The notes under the pieces were generated by a model. That model saw only the letters and a list, made by a program, of their open reading frames with translations, ran no database searches and was not told the origin of the DNA. A DNA stretch of 64,000 nt from Pseudomonas sp. Teo4 (GTDB lineage Bacteria; Pseudomonadota; Gammaproteobacteria; Pseudomonadales; Pseudomonadaceae). The stretch lies in assembly GCF_034387475.1 (NCBI RefSeq), contig NZ_JAXCIL010000002.1:2170001-2234000 (forward strand). Reading direction: 5' to 3'. Shown in pieces: positions 34,318 through 43,338 of this stretch (within the stretch, counting starts at the first letter, position 1; each line of letters begins with the position of its first letter). The position numbers and the translations under genes were made by a program.

Positions 34318-35617
34318 GCAAAGCCTTGCCCAACGCATCATCATCGCCTTCGCGTTGATGAGCGCGTTGGTGGCCGGCGCGTTCGCGTTCGGCATCGTCG
34401 CCACCGTGCACCTGGTCGAAGAGCGCCTGATTTCCTCGGTACTGGGTGGCGACCTGCAACGGTTGCTGCGCATGGACAGCGTCAGCGACTGGAGCCACAG
34501 ACCACGACCCGACCAGTTGTTCTACTTCAGCGGTGGGCGCGACGATTTCGAGCTGCCCAAGGACCTGCGTCACCTGAGCGCGGGCTTCCATGAAGTGTTC
34601 CGCGACCAGCTGTCCTACCACGCGATGGTCGAGATCGTCGATGGACGACGTTACGTGTTGCTGCAGGACCAGAGCGATTTCGAAGAGCGCGAGCGGGTAC
34701 TGTTCGCCGTGGTTGTGGTCGGCTTCGTACTCAGCCTGGTGCTGGCGGTGGTGCTCGGCTGGCTGGTCGCCCGTCGAGTGATGGCCCCGGTAATCCGCCT
34801 GGCGCGCCAGGTTCGTCATCGCGACCAGCTGCTTGGTCTTGCCCCGCCGCTGGCCCCGGATTACGCGGCGGACGAGGTCGGCCAGTTGGCCGTGGCCTTC
34901 GATGACACCTTGGGCCGGCTGCGTGATGCGTTGACCCGCGAGCGCCTGTTCACCAGCGACGTCAGCCATGAACTGCGCACGCCGCTGATGGTGCTGGCCA
35001 CATCCTGTGAACTGTTGATGGAAAACCCGACGCTCGACAATAGATCGCGTAGCCAGGTAGAGCGCATCGCCCGAGCCACCGAAGAGATGCGCGAGCTGGT
35101 CAAGACCTTCCTCATGCTCGCCCGTGCCCAGCGCGACGAAGGGGCGGTAGCCTCGCAGGCCACCTTGCGTGAAGTGGCCGATGACCTGATTGGCGTCTGG
35201 CGCGACACCATCGAGCAGAAAGGCCTGACCCTGTACTTCGATGGACGCGTCAGTGCCAGTTCCGTGCTGTACAACGCCACGTTCCTGCAATCTGTGATGG
35301 GCAACCTGCTGCGCAACGCCGCCCACTACACGGACAGCGGGTACATTCGCCTGAGCCTGGAGCCTAACGGCTTCAGTGTGGAGGACAGTGGCGTGGGTAT
35401 TCCGGAAGAGCAGCGTGAGGCGATGTTCCGCCCGTTCGTGCGAGGCGACGAACGTCGTGGCGAGGGCCTCGGCCTGGGGTTGTCGCTGGTCCAGCGTATC
35501 TGTGACGACCAGGGTTGGAGAGTTACCCTGACGGCGACCCTGCCCCACGGGTGCCGTTTCCAGGTAGACCTGAGCAAGACTGCGGAGAAAGCCAATCATC
35601 TGGCTATAACCGAGTAA
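34307..35617 (+). CDS. colS: Sensor histidine kinase ColS
   Basis: Intact 436-aa kinase. A short N-tail and a membrane helix (IIIAFALMSALVAGAFAFGIVA) precede a periplasmic domain of about 100 residues with the acidic FEERER (an ExxE metal-binding motif reported for ColS). A second helix, HAMP, HisKA with SDVSHELRTPLMVL (His near residue 221) and HATPase (NLLRNAAHY, EDSGVGIP, GEGLGLGLSLV) follow. The start is the ATG inside the end of colR. It is thought to sense excess zinc and ferric iron and phosphorylate ColR. Confidence 0.92.
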   Translation: MEFKQSLAQRIIIAFALMSALVAGAFAFGIVATVHLVEERLISSVLGGDLQRLLRMDSVSDWSHRPRPDQLFYFSGGRDDFELPKDLRHLSAGFHEVFRDQLSYHAMVEIVDGRRYVLLQDQSDFEERERVLFAVVVVGFVLSLVLAVVLGWLVARRVMAPVIRLARQVRHRDQLLGLAPPLAPDYAADEVGQLAVAFDDTLGRLRDALTRERLFTSDVSHELRTPLMVLATSCELLMENPTLDNRSRSQVERIARATEEMRELVKTFLMLARAQRDEGAVASQATLREVADDLIGVWRDTIEQKGLTLYFDGRVSASSVLYNATFLQSVMGNLLRNAAHYTDSGYIRLSLEPNGFSVEDSGVGIPEEQREAMFRPFVRGDERRGEGLGLGLSLVQRICDDQGWRVTLTATLPHGCRFQVDLSKTAEKANHLAITE

Positions 35618-35642
35618 TGTTTAGAAACACCCTGCGAGGTAG

Positions 35643-35658
35643 CTCACGTATTTTTCAC
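35643..35658 (+). promoter_or_regulatory. Candidate ColR box upstream of the methyltransferase gene
   Basis: CTCACGTATTTTTCAC, 67 bases before the methyltransferase ATG, matches the PAP2-side copy at 33524-33539 at 14 of 16 positions and resembles the published ColR pattern ending in a T run, as I recall it. Confidence 0.55.
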
Positions 35659-35724
35659 ATCGGCATAACCTGATTCCTACGCTTGCTTACCTAATGTGAG
35701 CGCACTGGAGTCAGGAGATGCCCA

Positions 35725-36404
35725 ATGCGTAGCCCCATCAAACTTGAATTTTCCGAGAAGTACGACCAGCAACATGCACAAGAGTACTTCCTGAAGCACC
35801 AGGATGGCCTGGCTCGACGCCTTTCTCACCAGCGTGACGAGCAGCTGGCTCGCCGCGCCCTCGCATTGGCTGGCGAGCCGGGGTTGGTGCTTGACCTGCC
35901 CTGCGGAGCCGGCCGTTTCTGGCCATTGCTGGCGGAAAAGCCCAACCGCGTGATCATCGGTGCCGATAACTCCGAAGCGATGATCGAGACAGCCTGTGCC
36001 TCGCAATCGCCAGAAGTGGTCGCCCGGGTACGACCTTTGCAGACATCGGCTTTTGCGATCGATCTTCCGGATAACTCAGTGGACAGCATCTTTTGCATGC
36101 GGTTGTTCCACCACATTGGCGAAGCCGCGCACCGAAAGACTATTCTCTCGGAGTTTCAAAGGGTTAGCCGCGACAGCGTAATCCTGTCATTGTGGGTGGA
36201 CGGTAACTTCAAGGCGTGGCGCCGGAAAAACTCGAGCAACGCCGCAGCGCCAAGGCGAACAAGGACAGTTACCAGAACCGTTTCGTGTTACCTGCGGAGA
36301 CGGTTGAGGAAGAGTTCAAAGCTGCCGGCTTCCGGATTCAGGAACGTTTGGACTTCCTGCCGTTCTATGCGATGTGGCGAGTCTATGTATTGCGCAAGGG
36401 GTAG
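35725..36404 (+). CDS. Class I SAM methyltransferase of the ColRS locus (one frame break)
   Basis: Restored length about 226 aa. SAM motif I is VLDLPCGAGRFWPLL; DNSEAM and FCMRLFHHIGEAAHR follow as motifs II-III. One A is missing in the run at 36226-36230, so WRRKKLEQRRSAKANKD is expected; the tail QNRFVLPAETVEEEFKAAGFRIQ and DFLPFYAMWRVYVLRKG is then in frame. In P. putida this gene follows colS and is ColR-regulated. Its substrate is probably a cell-envelope component such as LPS, by context with the kinase six bases downstream. Confidence 0.85.
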
Positions 36405-36410
36405 TGGTTA

Positions 36411-37112
36411 ATGGCAGTAGGCCAGAGTCAGGCATCGAAGTTCGATTATTACTGGCAGCAGCAGGGCGAGTGGGTCGAGGAACCCAACCAGCGACGCGGC
36501 GGCGAGAGTGGTGTGCAACGCTTGAGCGCTGCCAATGGGCAGGTGCTGTACGCCAAGCGCCAGGTCGGGCACATCTACCGCAGCCTGTTGCACCCGTTTG
36601 GCAGGCCGACAGTGTTGCGTGAACTCGATGCACTGAACAGCTTCGAGCAACTGGGTGTGCGTGTACCGCGCATTGTCTTCTGCGGAGCCGAGCGCGACGC
36701 CGACCGACAGTGGCGCGCCTTGCTGGTCAGCGAGGCGTTGGATGGTTTTGTCGAACTCGACACCTGGCATGCCCAGGGCGCGCGCGAGCGCTATCCCGAA
36801 GCTGTGCACCAGCGCATGCTCAAAGACCTGGCCGAGAACCTGGCACGCATGCACCTGGGGCACTGGCAGCATGGTTGCCTGTATGGCAAACACGTATTCA
36901 TCAAGGTGCTTGGCGAGGGTGAGCAGGCCCGTGTCGAAGTGGCGCTGCTAGACTTGGAGAAGTGCCGCCGCCGCATCAGTTGCCAGCGGGCGGCAGCCAA
37001 CGACCTGCGCCAGCTGCGTCGCCATTCGTCGTTCACCGATGCGGAATGGCAATCGCTGCTCTATTTTTACAAGATGGCGTTTGGCAGCGCTGTCAAAGGG
37101 TTAGAGCAATGA
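36411..37112 (+). CDS. InaA/WapQ-type LPS kinase
   Basis: Intact 233-aa protein-kinase-fold enzyme. YAKRQVGH (ATP Lys), LLVSEALDGFVELDTW (hinge), HGCLYGKHVFIKV (catalytic loop) and ALLDLEKCRRR (metal-binding Asp) match the InaA/lipopolysaccharide-kinase family that phosphorylates core heptose in pseudomonads. It starts six bases after the methyltransferase stop and its TGA overlaps the ATG of the small exported gene. The context suggests ColR-dependent core modification. Confidence 0.85.
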   Translation: MAVGQSQASKFDYYWQQQGEWVEEPNQRRGGESGVQRLSAANGQVLYAKRQVGHIYRSLLHPFGRPTVLRELDALNSFEQLGVRVPRIVFCGAERDADRQWRALLVSEALDGFVELDTWHAQGARERYPEAVHQRMLKDLAENLARMHLGHWQHGCLYGKHVFIKVLGEGEQARVEVALLDLEKCRRRISCQRAAANDLRQLRRHSSFTDAEWQSLLYFYKMAFGSAVKGLEQ

Positions 37113-37342
37113 AACTAGAAATCGCTCGAGCTTTGTTCCTGGTGGCCGGATTGGCCGTGACCACGGTAGCGGCGGCGGCCTGGGAAGAGCCGAAGCCTAC
37201 GGTGTTCAGCAAAGCCGAGTTGAGCGAGCAGTGTGCACTGCCTCGCGAAGCCAAAGAACAGTCCCAGGCCCAGACCCAGCCGGATCAGGACCTGTTGCTG
37301 TTCCTGTTCGGCATGCGCCAGGGGCTGCGGCCGTTTGGCTGA
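37109..37342 (+). CDS. Small exported protein of the ColRS locus
   Basis: A 77-aa protein with an N-terminal signal-like segment (MKLEIARALFLVAGLAVTTVAAAA), then a charged, glutamine-rich stretch (REAKEQSQAQTQPDQ) and a hydrophobic end LLLFLFGMRQGLRPFG. No family is recognised. The ATG overlaps the kinase stop (ATGA), which makes translational coupling likely and supports it as a real gene. A terminator follows directly. It may be periplasmic or membrane-anchored; its role is unknown. Confidence 0.75.
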   Translation: MKLEIARALFLVAGLAVTTVAAAAWEEPKPTVFSKAELSEQCALPREAKEQSQAQTQPDQDLLLFLFGMRQGLRPFG

Positions 37343-37367
37343 GCCTGGTTCGAGCAGTCGCACAGAA

Positions 37368-37400
37368 GAGGCCCCGTAATCGCGGGGTCTCTTGCATTTT
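37368..37400 (+). terminator. Terminator of the methyltransferase-kinase-small gene operon
   Basis: A 9-bp stem GAGGCCCCG/CGGGGTCTC with one G-T wobble (37368-37391), followed by TTGCATTTT. Confidence 0.8.
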
Positions 37401-37429
37401 AGCTTCGGCTTGCTCACGAATTGGCGTTA

Positions 37430-38617
37430 TCAGGCCTGCTGCATGTCATTGCCTTTTATGCGTATCAGCAACAGCCACCCGCAAAGTGTAGTGGCCAAGA
37501 ACAGAAGCCCTAGGCTCAGCGTAAGCGCATGTTCAACCGATGCGACCCAACTGCCAGCCAAACCACCACCGGCGAACAGCAATGTCGTATTGAGCGAAGC
37601 GGCTGCCCCTGCGTAGTTCGGGTAGCGCGCCAATGCTTGTGAAGTGGCTGCGGGTCGAACCAGGGTTGTTCCGCTCGTGCATACGATCATCGGTACCATG
37701 ATCCCCATCACAGTTAACCCGGCTGTCTGTTCCCAGAGCAAAAGAGTGACCCCAGCAACACCTATGAGCAGAAGTCCCGTGCCGATTTGCGTCTGCGGGC
37801 TGACGCGATTGTTCAAGATCGTCGCACCCACTCCACCGGCGACATACGCCAGCCCATATGCGATGAAAACGATGGAAAACTGGTATGGCGTCAAACCCAG
37901 TCTGTCCATCAGGGCCAATGGCGCAATGACGATGAAACTGAAATGGCAGGCGAAAGCTAGACTTGCCTGCACGGAGTAGGCGATATATGTCGTGTCACGG
38001 AACATGAGCACATAACTTTGCATGCCTGAGCCACTGCCGCGTAATGACGGTGTGTCCTGCAACAGGACACACGTCAGGCTTGCAACAGCAACGGCTATTA
38101 CAGCGAATACGGCAAAGCTACCCGCCCAACCGAATGACTGTTGCAGAAACGCACCCGCGACCGGTGATAGCGAGATGAACAAACCACTTGTGCTGGTTAA
38201 CAGAATGCGCATGGCGTTGCGCTGCGAACCACTGTACAGATCCTGTACAAGCGCCTGGCCCAACACGAAACTCCCGCAGCCTGTTGCTTGCAGTATTCGG
38301 AATGCCATGAATGACTCATAGCTGGTTGAAAATACACAGCCGATCGCTCCTATGATGGATATGCCCAACCCTACGAGCAACAAGCGTTTGCGTCCCATGC
38401 CATCTGACAAGGGTCCGATCAGCATTTGCACCAAAGCAACCCCAAAAGCGAAGAAACTTACGGAGTAGGCTATCTGCTTAGGCGCTACTTGGAATGACTC
38501 TGCCAAGGCCGGGAATGACGGCAGGATTACATCTAAGGGGAATACACCTAACAGGCATAACAGGATTAATAGTGCGGGGCGTAGAAAGTCGTTCTTAAGT
38601 GCCAATGTCCTTCTCAT
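37430..38617 (-). CDS. Bcr/CflA-type MFS drug transporter, compositionally atypical
   Basis: Intact 395-aa protein with 12 predicted helices. Motif A reads IGPLSDGMGRKRLLLVG, and QATGCGSFVLGQALVQDLYSG resembles the Bcr/CflA group (antiport of bicyclomycin, chloramphenicol and similar). Base composition is clearly lower in GC than its neighbours, and codons ending in A or T are frequent, which suggests acquisition by transfer. No IS or repeat marks the borders. It separates the ColRS locus from the RND pump. No strong ribosome site precedes the ATG. Confidence 0.82.
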   Translation of the reverse strand: MRRTLALKNDFLRPALLILLCLLGVFPLDVILPSFPALAESFQVAPKQIAYSVSFFAFGVALVQMLIGPLSDGMGRKRLLLVGLGISIIGAIGCVFSTSYESFMAFRILQATGCGSFVLGQALVQDLYSGSQRNAMRILLTSTSGLFISLSPVAGAFLQQSFGWAGSFAVFAVIAVAVASLTCVLLQDTPSLRGSGSGMQSYVLMFRDTTYIAYSVQASLAFACHFSFIVIAPLALMDRLGLTPYQFSIVFIAYGLAYVAGGVGATILNNRVSPQTQIGTGLLLIGVAGVTLLLWEQTAGLTVMGIMVPMIVCTSGTTLVRPAATSQALARYPNYAGAAASLNTTLLFAGGGLAGSWVASVEHALTLSLGLLFLATTLCGWLLLIRIKGNDMQQA

Positions 38618-38891
38618 GCTATTAATTCTGCGGTCTTGAGTTTCAATGGATAGCGTGAGTCTTCTAATTGGTCGCTGGTCTCAATGCCTTCAGGGCTTAC
38701 GGGAATCTGGGTCGTCTAACGCTATTTCATGTTAATGCCGCGTTATCGCGCCCTGATAATACTGAGGCTTACAAGATGCACAAGTCGAAAGGGGCATTGA
38801 AACTTCCGAAAGACATGTAGGATAAATTACCTGGCCGCTCGCTCAGGTGCTGCCGCTATCTGAACTCAGCACTACAACCATGGCAGCCGAT
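38618..38891. other. AT-richer gene-free stretch
   Basis: 274 bases between the diverging start of the MFS gene and the RND pump stop. It is AT-rich like the MFS gene and has no convincing ORF, repeat or terminator that I can see; it should contain the MFS promoter. Confidence 0.5.
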
Positions 38892-41800
38892 TCAAGCAAC
38901 CGCCGACTCCCTCGCCACCGTCCTATGCGCCAACAATGTGTAGATACAAGGCAACACAAACAAGGTAAACAGCGTCCCAATCGACATCCCGGTGGCAATC
39001 ACCGTGCCGATATCGAACCGGCTCACTGCCCCCGCCCCGGTCGCCAGAATCAACGGCACCATGCCGAATACCATCGCCGCGGTAGTCATCAGCACCGGCC
39101 GCAGGCGAATCGCCGCTGCTTCCTCGATCGCTTCGCGCACGCTCAAACCGCGTTCCTCGCGCAACTGGTTGGCGAACTCGACGATCAGGATGCCGTGCTT
39201 GCTAATCAACCCGATCAATGTCACCAACCCGACCTGGGTGTAGATGTTCATGCTCGATATGCCCAGGAACAGCGGCAGCAGCGCGCCGCAGATCGACAAC
39301 GGCACCGTCACCAGAATCACCAGTGGGTCGCGGAAGCTCTCGAACTGGGCCGCCAGCACCAGGAAGATGATCGCCAGGGCCAGGCCAAAGGTGACCCACA
39401 AGGCGCTGCCTTCCTGGATGAACTGCCTTGCCGGCCCCGCGTAGTCGAAGGCAAAGCCTTCAGGGGCTTCTTCGCGGGCGATGTCCTGCACGGTTTTCAG
39501 GGCTTCGCCCATGCTGACCATGGGCACGCCCTGGATGATCGCCGAGTTCAACTGCTGGAACTGGTTGAGCTGGCGCGGGCGGGCGCGGTCGCTGAGGGTG
39601 ATCAGGGTCGACAGTGGCAGCAGGTGGCCCTGTTCGTTCTTCACGTAGTAGTTGTTCAGCCAGCCGGGGTTGTCGCGGTACGGCCGCTCGACCTGGGCGA
39701 TGACCTTGTAGCTGCGGCCTTCGAGGGTGAATCGGTTGATTTCCGCCTCGCCCAGCAGGGTCGCCAGCGTGCCGCCCAGGGTGTCCATGGAAACCCCCAT
39801 CTGCGCCGCCTTCGCCCGGTCGATGTCGACCACCACTTCGGGTTTGTCGAATGCCAGGTCGATGTCGAGGAAGGCGAACTTGCCCGAGGCCTGGGCGCGG
39901 GCCTTGACCCGTTCGGCGACCTCCAGCAGGGCGGGGTAGTCCCCGGCGGTGTTGATCACGAACTGGAACGGCAAGCCTTCGCCCGTGCCGGGCAGCGAAG
40001 GAAGGTTGAAGCCGAATATCTGCAGGCCGCCAATGTCTTCGAGTTTGGCCTGCACCAGTGGCAGCAACTCCATCTGCGTACGCTCGCGTTCGTTCCAGGG
40101 TTTGAGCAGGAAGCCGCCAATACCGCTCTGGACACCGTTGAAGCCATTGATCTGGAATGACGAGTAGTACTCGGGGAAGGTCCTGAAAATTGGCGTGAAG
40201 GTATCGGTGTAGGCATTGAGGTAGTCGAGGTTGGCCGGTTGGGGCGAACTGCTCATCATGAAAATCACCCCTTGGTCTTCGTTGGGCGCCAGTTCGCTTT
40301 GGGTGAATTTCAATAGCACCGGAATCAGGCACAGGATGATCACCGCGAACACCAGCACCACGGGCCGGCTGTCGAGGGTGGCATGCAGCAGATGCTGGTA
40401 GCGGACCTTGAGGCGCTCGAACAGCACGTCGAGCCGGTGGGCCAGGCCGCTGGGGTTCTGGTCGGCGCGTAGCAGCAGCGCACACATCATCGGTGACAGG
40501 GTCAGGGCGACGATGCCTGAGATGATCACCGCACCGGCCAGGGTCAGGGCGAACTCCTTGAACAGGGCCCCGGTCAGGCCGGTGAGAAAGCCGATGGGGG
40601 CGTACACGGCGGCCAGGGTGATGGTCATCGACACCACCGGCATGGCGATTTCCCGCGCACCCTCCAGGGCCGCTTCGAAGGGTGTCTTGCCTTCCTCCAT
40701 GTGCCGATGGATGTTCTCCACCACGACGATGGCATCGTCCACCACCAGGCCAATGGCCAGCACCATCGCCAGCAGGGTCAGGAGATTGAGCGAGTAACCC
40801 ATCATCTGCATGAAGAACAGCACGCCGATCATCGACAGTGGGATGGTCACCACCGGAATCAGCACCGAGCGCAGGGCACCGAGGAACAGGAACACCACGA
40901 CGATGACGATCAGTACCGCCTCACCCAGGGTCTTGATCACCTCGTCGATCGAGGCCTGGATGAACAGCGTGGCATCGTAGGCAATCGATACCTTGAGCGC
41001 CGACGGCAGCTGGCTTTCAAGGTCGGGCATGATTCGCCGCACTTCCTTGATCACCTCCAGCGGGTTGGCCGCCGGGGTGGCCTTGATGCCGATGTAGACC
41101 GATGGAATGCCGTCGAACGAGCTGACCGTGTCGTAGTTTTCCGCACCCATCTCCACCCGTGCCACATCACCCAGCAACACGCGGCGGTCGCCCACGGTCT
41201 TGACCGGCAAGGCGGCGAACGCTTCGGCCGATTTGAGCTCGGTGCTGGCGTTGATGCTGGTGACCACGTACTCGCCTTTCACCTCGCCGGCGGCAGAGAG
41301 AAAGTTGTAGCGGCGCACGGCGCTGGTCACATCGACGGCCGACAGGCCGAAGCCTGCGAGCTTCACTGGGTCGATCCAGATGCGCATGGCAAACACCTGG
41401 TTGCCGAGGATCTCCGCTTCAGCCATGCCCGGCAGGGTCGCCAGCTTCGGTTGAATCACCCGCGACAGGTAGTCGGTGATCTGCGGGTTGCTCATTTCCT
41501 TGCTGTAGAAGCTGATGTACATCAGCGCCGAAGCATCGGCGGCTTCCTTGCTCAGTACCGGGTCTTCGGAGTCTTGCGGCAACTGGTTGCGCACTTCGTT
41601 GGCCTTGGCCAGCAACTCAGTGAACAGCCGGTCGCTGTCAGCACCGATGCGTGCGTAGATGGAAATGATCGAGAAGTTCTGCCTGCTCACCGAGGTCATG
41701 TAGTCGATGCCTTCGGCACTGGCCAGGCTCTGCTGCAAGGGCTGGGTGATGTAGCCCTGGATGGTTTCGGCATTGGCACCGGGGTAGGCGGTGGTCACCG

Positions 41801-41936
41801 TGATCAGTGCGTTCTCCATTTGCGGGTACTGGCGGATCTGCAGCTTGCTCCAGGCCTGGAACCCCAGCAGCAGAATCAGCAAGCTGACTACGCTGGCCAG
41901 TACTGGACGGCGGATGAACGGGTCGGTGAACGCCAT
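38892..41936 (-). CDS. mexW: RND multidrug efflux transporter (MexW-like)
   Basis: Intact 1014-aa inner-membrane RND pump. The N-terminus MAFTDPFIRRPVLASVVSLLILL, the proton-relay pair in AIGLVVDDAIVVVENIHRH and NIYTQVGLVTLIGLISKHGILIVEFAN are typical. FDYAGPARQF and SPQPANLDYLNAY mark the periplasmic porter domains. It starts 13 bases after the adaptor gene. Gene pairing, length and the neighbouring colRS, bifA and sodB genes fit the MexVW pair of P. aeruginosa. No outer-membrane channel gene is present, so it would borrow one such as OprM/TtgC. Confidence 0.9.
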   Translation of the reverse strand: MAFTDPFIRRPVLASVVSLLILLLGFQAWSKLQIRQYPQMENALITVTTAYPGANAETIQGYITQPLQQSLASAEGIDYMTSVSRQNFSIISIYARIGADSDRLFTELLAKANEVRNQLPQDSEDPVLSKEAADASALMYISFYSKEMSNPQITDYLSRVIQPKLATLPGMAEAEILGNQVFAMRIWIDPVKLAGFGLSAVDVTSAVRRYNFLSAAGEVKGEYVVTSINASTELKSAEAFAALPVKTVGDRRVLLGDVARVEMGAENYDTVSSFDGIPSVYIGIKATPAANPLEVIKEVRRIMPDLESQLPSALKVSIAYDATLFIQASIDEVIKTLGEAVLIVIVVVFLFLGALRSVLIPVVTIPLSMIGVLFFMQMMGYSLNLLTLLAMVLAIGLVVDDAIVVVENIHRHMEEGKTPFEAALEGAREIAMPVVSMTITLAAVYAPIGFLTGLTGALFKEFALTLAGAVIISGIVALTLSPMMCALLLRADQNPSGLAHRLDVLFERLKVRYQHLLHATLDSRPVVLVFAVIILCLIPVLLKFTQSELAPNEDQGVIFMMSSSPQPANLDYLNAYTDTFTPIFRTFPEYYSSFQINGFNGVQSGIGGFLLKPWNERERTQMELLPLVQAKLEDIGGLQIFGFNLPSLPGTGEGLPFQFVINTAGDYPALLEVAERVKARAQASGKFAFLDIDLAFDKPEVVVDIDRAKAAQMGVSMDTLGGTLATLLGEAEINRFTLEGRSYKVIAQVERPYRDNPGWLNNYYVKNEQGHLLPLSTLITLSDRARPRQLNQFQQLNSAIIQGVPMVSMGEALKTVQDIAREEAPEGFAFDYAGPARQFIQEGSALWVTFGLALAIIFLVLAAQFESFRDPLVILVTVPLSICGALLPLFLGISSMNIYTQVGLVTLIGLISKHGILIVEFANQLREERGLSVREAIEEAAAIRLRPVLMTTAAMVFGMVPLILATGAGAVSRFDIGTVIATGMSIGTLFTLFVLPCIYTLLAHRTVARESAVA

Positions 41937-41949
41937 GTCTGCCTCCTGT

Positions 41950-43096
41950 TCAGTCCGCGTGCGGCGCGCCCTGGGCGGGGCGCAGTACGGTGTCCTGGCC
42001 GATGCGGATGGCCGCCCCGGGCGTGAGCTTGAGCTGCCCTGCGGTTACCACTTGTTCCCCAGCCTCAAGGCCCTTGCTGACCACCACCACACCATCACGG
42101 CGCTCGCCGGTTTGCACGCTACGTTGCTCGGCGGTCAGCTGCGGCTGGCCCTGGGCGTCGTTCTCGACCTTGCCATCTTTGTCCTTCTTTGGTGTGGCCA
42201 CGTACACCGAGTTTCCATACAGGGTGTAGGTAATGGCGCTTTCCGGCACCACTACCTGGGGTTGCGGGTTGGGCAGCAGCACCAGCAGGTTGGCGAACAT
42301 GCCCGGCAGCAGTTTGCCGTCCGGGTTGGCCATGGAGGCTCGCACCAGCAGGTTGCGGGTGTTCTCGTCGACCTTGGGGTTGATTGCGCTGAGGCTGGCG
42401 GGGAAAGTTTGGCCAGGGTAGGCGGCCACCTGCACCAGCACCTGTTGGCCCAGGCTCAACTGCGGCAGGGCTTGCTCGGGGACGTTGAAGTCGACGTAGA
42501 GGCTGGACAGGTCCTGCAGGGTGGCGATTACCGTGCCGCTGGCCAGGTAGTCGCCGACGTCGACCTGACGGATACCGATGGTGCCGCTGAACGGGGCGCT
42601 GATGCTCTTTTTCGCCAGCGAGGCCTTGAGTTGGTCGACCACCGCCTGATTACGCCGGTACTGGGCCGTCAAACGGTCGAACTCGCCACGGGAGATGGCC
42701 GAGTCGCCCACCAATTGGCTGCCGCGTCCGTAATCCACCTTGGCCAGGCCCAGGTCGGCCTGTGCCGTGCCAAGCAGTGCGGTTTCCTGGTCACTGTCCA
42801 GTTGCAGCAGCAGTTGTCCGGCCTTGACCTGCTGGCCGGAGTCGAAGTGCAGGGCCTTGACCGTGCCGGCCTGCTCCAGGCTCAGCTCGACGCCCTGCAG
42901 GGCCTTGAGGCTGCCCACGGCAGGCAGGCGTGCTTGCCACTGGCGCTGCTGGGCCGGGGCGGCGGCCACGCTGATGGGCGGCCGGGGGCAGAGAATACCT
43001 GGATCTGCTGATAGATCGAGTAGGCCTTGATGCCCCCAGGGCCAGCACGATCAGCAGAACGACGGCCAACATGATGAGCATGCGGCGGCGCAGCAT
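41950..43096 (-). CDS. mexV: RND periplasmic adaptor (MexV-like, two frame breaks near the N-terminus)
   Basis: Restored protein about 382 aa. An N-terminal membrane anchor (MLRRRMLIMLAVVLLIVLALGGIKAYSIYQ) leads to the lipoyl/hairpin region (GSLKALQGVELSLEQAGTVKAL, QQVKAGQLLLQLDSDQE) and the beta-barrel (FSGTIGIRQVDVGDYL, PGMFANL). Bases are missing in the runs at 43033-43037 (ALGGIKAY expected) and 42984-42988 (FSAPRPPISVAAAP expected). No lipobox is seen, so it is probably anchored by the helix. It precedes the pump gene in one leftward operon. Confidence 0.88.
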
Positions 43097-43224
43097 AGGT
43101 CCACTTCCTTGGATGGGTTGTTATTCGCTTTGACACGACAACGGGCGATCCTGCCCACGTGCGATGGGGGAAGTATTGACTGTTTTCGACGGACGGGGAA
43201 GGGAGGCGGGTCTGTAGCATGTGC

Positions 43225-43319
43225 CGGCCTCTTCGCGGGTAAACCCGCTCCCACAGGTTCCGCGCCAAATTCAGCAGCGGTGGTGTAACTGTGGGAGCGG
43301 GTTTACCCGCGAAGCGGCC
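43225..43319. repeat. Inverted REP pair
   Basis: Arms CGCGGGTAAACCCGCTCCCA (from 43225) and the complementary GGGAGCGGGTTTACCCGCGA (to 43319) flank about 33 bases, between the adaptor-gene start and the DUF1513 stop. Confidence 0.88.
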
Positions 43320-43338
43320 GGTTCAGGCAGTAGAAGTA

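Noticed and set aside
38847..42026. Long plus-strand ORFs opposite the RND pump gene
   Set aside because: They are His/Gln/Arg-rich shadow frames of the intact pump gene on the minus strand.
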